A stretch of 5,681 bases of DNA from Rhodospirillales bacterium (GTDB lineage Bacteria; Pseudomonadota; Alphaproteobacteria; UBA8366; JADFVY01): NCBI GenBank assembly GCA_024644185.1, contig JAHELM010000193.1:1-5681 (forward strand), written 5' to 3'. Of the stretch, positions 1-5,681 are shown piece by piece. Both the position numbers and the translations under genes were made by a program. The notes under the pieces were generated by a model. It ran no database searches, had not been told where the DNA came from, and saw only the letters and a program-made list of their open reading frames with translations. The first letter of the stretch is position 1. Every line of letters starts with the position of its first letter.

Positions 1-463
1 CGCGCGCCTCGATATAGGCCAGCACGTCACCCTTGGTCAGGTGACCCTTCGGGCCGGTCGCCGGAATCGCTGCCGCGTCCAGATCGTGCTCGTCGACCAG
101 CGCGCGCACCGCCGGCGACAGCGCGGACTCCTTCGCCGGTTCCGAAACGGCGGCGGGCTTGGCGGGCGCGAGCGCGGGCGCGACGGCGGCCGGTTTCGCG
201 GCGGATGCGGGCTTTGCGGCGGCACCTGCCTCGCCGATACTGCCGAGCAAGCCGCCGACCTGAACCTCGGCGCCGCTGGCGGCAACGATTTCACTGAGCA
301 CGCCGGACGCCGGCGACGGCACTTCGACCGTCACCTTGTCCGTCTCCAGCTCGACCAGCGGCTCGTCCTGGGCAACTTGGTCGCCGACCGCCTTGAACCA
401 GCGGGCCACCGTCGCCTCGGTGATGGATTCGCCCAGGGTCGGGACTGTGATCGGCTTGCTCAT
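1..463 (-). CDS. sucB: Dihydrolipoamide succinyltransferase (E2 of 2-oxoglutarate dehydrogenase), N-terminal part, truncated by window edge
   Basis: E2 core of the 2-oxoglutarate dehydrogenase complex (also called odhB): it carries the succinyl group from E1 on a lipoyl-lysine and transfers it to CoA. Only 154 codons are visible, and the reading frame is open at base 1. Seen: residues 2-77 form a biotinyl/lipoyl domain, with the lipoylation motif ETDKVTVEVPSPASG and target Lys43. Residues 78-115 are a flexible Ala/Pro/Lys linker typical of E2 enzymes. Residues 116-154 (SPAVRALVDEHDLD, then GPKGHLTKGDVLAYIEAR) are the peripheral subunit-binding domain that docks E3/E1. The catalytic acyltransferase domain must lie beyond the left edge. 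The start MSKPITVPTLGESITEATVA is the canonical OdhB N-terminus. The Shine-Dalgarno is weak (AGAGA at 471-475, 7 nt from the ATG). The GESITEA and DKV motifs favour the succinyl form over pyruvate dehydrogenase E2, and the position after sucA agrees with this. Confidence 0.96.
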   Translation of the reverse strand, partial: MSKPITVPTLGESITEATVARWFKAVGDQVAQDEPLVELETDKVTVEVPSPASGVLSEIVAASGAEVQVGGLLGSIGEAGAAAKPASAAKPAAVAPALAPAKPAAVSEPAKESALSPAVRALVDEHDLDAAAIPATGPKGHLTKGDVLAYIEAR

Positions 464-502
464 CGTTCTGTCTCTTTCGCCTGTTTCCGCGTTCACCGGT
501 GT

Positions 503-513
503 GCGGCCCGGCC

Positions 514-522
<9 letters not shown>
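503..522 (-). repeat. Inverted repeat spanning the sucA stop codon
   Basis: On the minus strand GCGGCC (517-522) can pair with GGCCGC (503-508) across an 8-nt loop that contains the sucA TGA. Alternatively, a tighter 5-bp hairpin CGGCC/GGCCG (509-521) has the TGA itself as its three-base loop. An 8-bp direct repeat GGCCGGGC (521-528 and 506-513) overlaps both. No T-tract follows, so it is not a typical terminator. It lies just before the 50-nt gap leading to sucB. Confidence 0.4.
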
Positions 523-3456
<2,934 letters not shown>

Positions 3457-3462
3457 CATTCG

Positions 3463-3468
3463 TCCTCT
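3463..3468 (-). promoter_or_regulatory. Shine-Dalgarno of sucA
   Basis: AGAGGA on the minus strand lies in the 28-31 nt sucD-sucA gap. It is 3 nt from the first of two tandem ATGs (3457-3459) and 6 nt from the second (3454-3456). The second spacing is in the usual range, which is why the second ATG is preferred for sucA. Confidence 0.65.
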
Positions 3469-3487
3469 GGCCGAAAAAACCGTCGTC

Positions 3488-4363
3488 TCAGCCCTTCATC
3501 GCCGCCAGCATGGTGCGGCCCAGCGCCGCCGGGCTGTCGGCAATCCGGATGCCGGCCGCGCGCATCGCCGCGATCTTGCTGCCGGCATCGCCCTTGCCGC
3601 CGGAGATGATTGCCCCGGCATGGCCCATGCGACGACCGGGCGGCGCGGTGACCCCGGCGATGAAGCCGCAGACCGGCTTCTTCACCTTGTGCGCGGCCAG
3701 GAAGGCGGCGCCTTCCTCTTCCGCCGAACCGCCGATCTCGCCGATCATGATGATGCCCTCGGTCTCGGGATCGTCGAGAAACAGGCCAAGGCAATCGATG
3801 AAATTGGTGCCGTTGACCGGATCGCCGCCGATGCCGATACAGGTCGACTGACCGAGCCCCGCCGCCGTGGTCTGGGCCACCGCCTCATAGGTCAGCGTGC
3901 CCGAGCGCGAGACGATGCCGATCTTGCCGCGCCGGTGGATATGGCCCGGCATGATGCCGATCTTGCATTCGTCGGGGGTGATGACGCCGGGACAGTTCGG
4001 CCCGATCAACCGCGTCGCCGAACCGGCCAGCGCGCGCTTGACCTTCACCATGTCCAGCACCGGAATGCCCTCGGTGATGCAGACGACCAGCGGAATCCTG
4101 GAATCGATCGCTTCCAGGATCGCGTCGGCCGCAAAGGGCGGCGGCACGTAGATCACCGAGGCATTGGCCCCGGTCTCGCCCACCGCCTCGGCGACGGTAT
4201 CGTAGACCGGCAGGCCCAGATGCGTGGTGCCGCCCTTGCCCGGCGTAACGCCACCCACCATGACGGTCCCGTAGGCGATCGCCTGTTCGGAATGGAAGGT
4301 ACCCTGGGCGCCAGTGAATCCCTGGCAGATCACCCTGGTTTTCTTGTTGACCAGAACCGCCAT
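3488..4363 (-). CDS. sucD: Succinyl-CoA ligase (ADP/GDP-forming), alpha subunit
   Basis: Alpha subunit of succinyl-CoA synthetase. It binds CoA and carries the phosphohistidine intermediate while succinyl-CoA is converted to succinate with formation of a nucleoside triphosphate. The 291 residues match the family length (E. coli 289). Seen: an N-terminal CoA-binding Rossmann domain with GFTGAQGTFH at 15-24, GGVTPGKGG at 37-45 and GPNCPGVI at 121-128; then the ligase domain with SRSGTLTYE at 152-160, GIGGDPVNGTNF at 177-188 and GEIGG at 208-212. The active-site phosphohistidine lies in RRMGHAGAIISGG, at His248 (equivalent to E. coli His246). The start MAVLVNKKTRVICQG is chosen because a near-perfect Shine-Dalgarno (4373-4379) sits 9 nt upstream. 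An in-frame extension upstream would run into the out-of-phase sucC sequence and has no family similarity. The start lies one base after the sucC stop, so translation is probably coupled and the 1:1 subunit ratio favoured. Confidence 0.98.
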   Translation of the reverse strand: MAVLVNKKTRVICQGFTGAQGTFHSEQAIAYGTVMVGGVTPGKGGTTHLGLPVYDTVAEAVGETGANASVIYVPPPFAADAILEAIDSRIPLVVCITEGIPVLDMVKVKRALAGSATRLIGPNCPGVITPDECKIGIMPGHIHRRGKIGIVSRSGTLTYEAVAQTTAAGLGQSTCIGIGGDPVNGTNFIDCLGLFLDDPETEGIIMIGEIGGSAEEEGAAFLAAHKVKKPVCGFIAGVTAPPGRRMGHAGAIISGGKGDAGSKIAAMRAAGIRIADSPAALGRTMLAAMKG

Positions 4364-4364
4364 G

Positions 4365-5561
4365 TCAGCTCGCCTCCTTGACCGCTTTGACCACTTTTTC
4401 GGCCGCGTCGCCAAGGTCGTCGGCGGACACGATGGGAAGTCCCGACTCGGCGAGGATCTTCTTGCCCAGATCGACATTGGTGCCTTCGAGGCGCACCACC
4501 AGGGGGACTTGCAGGCTGACCTCGCGGGCCGCCGCGACAACGCCCTCGGCGATCACGTCGCACCGCATGATGCCGCCGAAGATGTTGACCAGGATGCCCT
4601 CGACATTCGGGTCCGACAGGATGATCTTGAACGCCTTGGTGACCCGTTCCCTTGTGGCGCCGCCACCGACGTCCAGGAAGTTGGCCGGCGCGCCGCCATG
4701 CAGCTTGATGATGTCCATCGTCGCCATGGCCAGGCCGGCGCCGTTCACCATGCAGCCGATATTGCCGTCCAGCTTGATGTAGTTCAGCTCGTGCTTGGCG
4801 GCTTCCAGTTCGGCGGGGTCTTCCTCGTCCTCGTCGCGCAGATCGGCGATGTCGGCATGCCGGAACAGCGCGTTGTCGTCGAAGTTCATCTTGGCGTCGA
4901 GGGCGATCACGTCGCCGCCGCCGGTAATCACCAGCGGATTGACCTCGACCATGGCCGCGTCCAGCGCGACGAAGGCCGTGTACAGGGCTGACAGGAACTT
5001 GACCGCCGCGCCCACCTGTTTGCCCTCCAGGCCCAGCGCGAAAGCGATCTTGCGGCCGTGATAGGGCATGAAGCCGGTCACCGGGTCGACGATGACGGTG
5101 AGGATCTTCTCCGGGGTCCTGGCCGCGACCTCCTCGATCTCCATGCCGCCCTCGGTCGAGGCCATCACGATGATCCGGCTGCTGGCGCGGTCGACCAGCA
5201 GGCCGAGATAAAGCTCGCGGGCGATGTCGCAGCCTTCCTCGATATAGAGGCGCTTGACCTGCTTGCCCCGCGGGCCGGTCTGCTTGGTCACCAGAGTGGC
5301 GCCCAGCATCGCATTGGCGTTGTCGTGCACGTCCTCGACGGACTTGACGACGCGCACGCCGCCCTTGCCGCCCGGATCGTCCTTGAACCGCCCGGCGCCG
5401 CGGCCGCCCGCATGGATCTGGCTTTTCACCACCCAGACCGGGCCACCCAGCTTGCGCGCGGCGTCCTCGGCTTCCTTTACGGTATAGGCGACACCGCCGC
5501 GCGGCACCGTCACGCCGAACTTCGCCAACAGCGCCTTGGCCTGATATTCGTGGATATTCAT
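4365..5561 (-). CDS. sucC: Succinyl-CoA ligase (ADP/GDP-forming), beta subunit
   Basis: Beta subunit of succinyl-CoA synthetase. It holds the nucleotide site (ATP-grasp fold) and the succinate site, and pairs with SucD. It has 398 residues (E. coli 388). Seen: the N-terminus MNIHEYQAKALLAKFGV is diagnostic. The ATP-grasp region includes VVKSQIHAGGRG at 44-55, with Lys46 the likely nucleotide-binding lysine, and LYLGLLVDR at 117-125. STEGGMEIEEVA is at 135-146. The metal-binding residues are in EVNPL (Asn208) and LDAKM (Asp222). The C-terminal CoA-ligase domain has DGNIGCMVNGAGLAMATMD at 265-283, NFLDVGGGA at 294-302, NIFGGIMRCD at 326-335 and PLVVRLEGTN at 353-362. A glycine- and charge-rich stretch at about residues 56-68 lengthens the loop after GGRG relative to E. 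coli, as in alphaproteobacterial homologues. First gene of the cluster in this window. GAGGG at 5571-5575 is 9 nt before the start. ATP versus GTP preference cannot be read from the sequence. Confidence 0.98.
   Translation of the reverse strand: MNIHEYQAKALLAKFGVTVPRGGVAYTVKEAEDAARKLGGPVWVVKSQIHAGGRGAGRFKDDPGGKGGVRVVKSVEDVHDNANAMLGATLVTKQTGPRGKQVKRLYIEEGCDIARELYLGLLVDRASSRIIVMASTEGGMEIEEVAARTPEKILTVIVDPVTGFMPYHGRKIAFALGLEGKQVGAAVKFLSALYTAFVALDAAMVEVNPLVITGGGDVIALDAKMNFDDNALFRHADIADLRDEDEEDPAELEAAKHELNYIKLDGNIGCMVNGAGLAMATMDIIKLHGGAPANFLDVGGGATRERVTKAFKIILSDPNVEGILVNIFGGIMRCDVIAEGVVAAAREVSLQVPLVVRLEGTNVDLGKKILAESGLPIVSADDLGDAAEKVVKAVKEAS
4373..4379 (-). promoter_or_regulatory. Shine-Dalgarno of sucD inside the 3' end of sucC
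   Basis: AAGGAGG on the minus strand, an essentially perfect anti-16S match, lies 9 nt before the sucD ATG and within the last codons of sucC (Lys-Glu-Ala-Ser-stop). It fixes the sucD start. With a one-base gap between the sucC TGA and the sucD ATG, it suggests that terminating ribosomes re-initiate on sucD. Confidence 0.85.
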
Positions 5562-5570
5562 CGCGATCTG

Positions 5571-5575
5571 CCCTC
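5571..5575 (-). promoter_or_regulatory. Shine-Dalgarno of sucC
   Basis: GAGGG on the minus strand, 9 nt before the sucC ATG at 5559-5561. It is a moderate match and supports the start already indicated by the conserved MNIHEYQAK N-terminus. Confidence 0.6.
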
Positions 5576-5627
5576 GATCAGTGGTGATGTCGGCATGGAA
5601 CCGGGCGGAACCGGAGAGACGGCCATG

Positions 5628-5655
5628 AGTCTAGCGCCCGCGGCGCCGCGCGCAA
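5628..5655 (-). promoter_or_regulatory. Candidate sigma70-type promoter upstream of sucC
   Basis: On the minus strand a TTGCGC box (5650-5655) and a TAGACT box (5628-5633) are separated by 16 nt. They match the TTGACA and TATAAT consensus at 3 and 4 of 6 positions. Transcription would start near 5620, giving a leader of roughly 60 nt before sucC. The boxes are weak and the spacer is very GC-rich, so this is a plausible candidate only. If the usual mdh gene lies upstream, the cluster might instead, or also, be read from a promoter before mdh. Confidence 0.35.
5639..5650. repeat. 12-bp perfect GC palindrome in the sucC upstream region
   Basis: CGCGGCGCCGCG is perfectly self-complementary and fills most of the spacer between the candidate -35 and -10 boxes. 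It has no following T-run on either strand, so it is not a standard intrinsic terminator. It could be an operator-like site or a chance product of high GC content. Confidence 0.4.
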
Positions 5656-5681
5656 GCCGACGTCCCGGGATCGTGATCAAA

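Larger units (their letters stand above)
5562..5681. other. Non-coding leader upstream of sucC
   Basis: These 120 bases show no recognisable coding sequence on either strand. They hold the sucC Shine-Dalgarno, the candidate promoter and a GC-rich palindrome. In related genomes the gene before sucC is usually malate dehydrogenase (mdh). It is not visible here, so its presence is an inference from family context only. No terminator with a T-tract is visible in this stretch. Confidence 0.7.

Noticed and set aside
3474..3479. A run of six T (minus strand) in the sucD-sucA gap as a possible intrinsic terminator
   Set aside because: No convincing GC-rich stem directly precedes the run, and the sucA Shine-Dalgarno and start follow within a few bases, so termination here is unlikely.
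4314..4991. A 225-codon open frame on the plus strand opposite sucC
   Set aside because: It is codon-aligned with sucC on the opposite strand and is explained by the same codon bias. No domain or plausible ribosome binding context supports it.
5669..5678. GATC-GT-GATC near the right edge as a possible operator
   Set aside because: Two GATC words separated by two bases are too short and common to support a binding site, and the window ends before any further context.

Overview
This is an ordinary but cleanly readable piece of central metabolism. The window is GC-rich, and every gene lies on the minus strand. Read in the direction of transcription (high to low coordinates), the order is sucC, sucD, sucA, then the 5' part of sucB (odhB), which runs off the left edge. 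The order sucC-sucD-sucA-sucB is typical of Alphaproteobacteria, where mdh usually precedes and lpd usually follows. In E. coli the order is sucABCD. Together with strong GC bias, all-TGA stops and an insertion in SucC of the kind found in alphaproteobacterial homologues, this points to a GC-rich alphaproteobacterium, perhaps a Rhodospirillales-like lineage. The exact taxon cannot be fixed from this window.

Layout: 5562-5681 is a non-coding leader with a weak candidate sigma70-type promoter and a GC-rich palindrome. 4365-5561 is sucC (succinyl-CoA ligase beta). 3488-4363 is sucD (alpha), which starts 1 nt after the sucC stop with a strong Shine-Dalgarno inside the sucC end. 514-3456 (or 3459) is sucA (2-oxoglutarate dehydrogenase E1), about 30 nt after sucD. 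1-463 is the first 154 codons of sucB/odhB (the E2 succinyltransferase: lipoyl domain, Ala/Pro linker and E3/E1-binding domain), 50 nt after sucA. The tight spacing and lack of any convincing terminator suggest one transcript.

How they work together: SucA (E1o), SucB (E2o) and a lipoamide dehydrogenase (E3, not in the window) convert 2-oxoglutarate, CoA and NAD+ to succinyl-CoA, CO2 and NADH. SucCD then turns succinyl-CoA into succinate with substrate-level phosphorylation. The window therefore covers two consecutive TCA-cycle steps.

I found no mobile element, CRISPR array, RNA gene or novel system. The large open frames on the plus strand (one of 1036 codons opposite sucA) are explained as antisense shadows of GC-rich genes. 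The findings are small points: start choice, a hairpin at a stop codon, a promoter candidate overlapping a GANTC site, and a residue difference in SucC.
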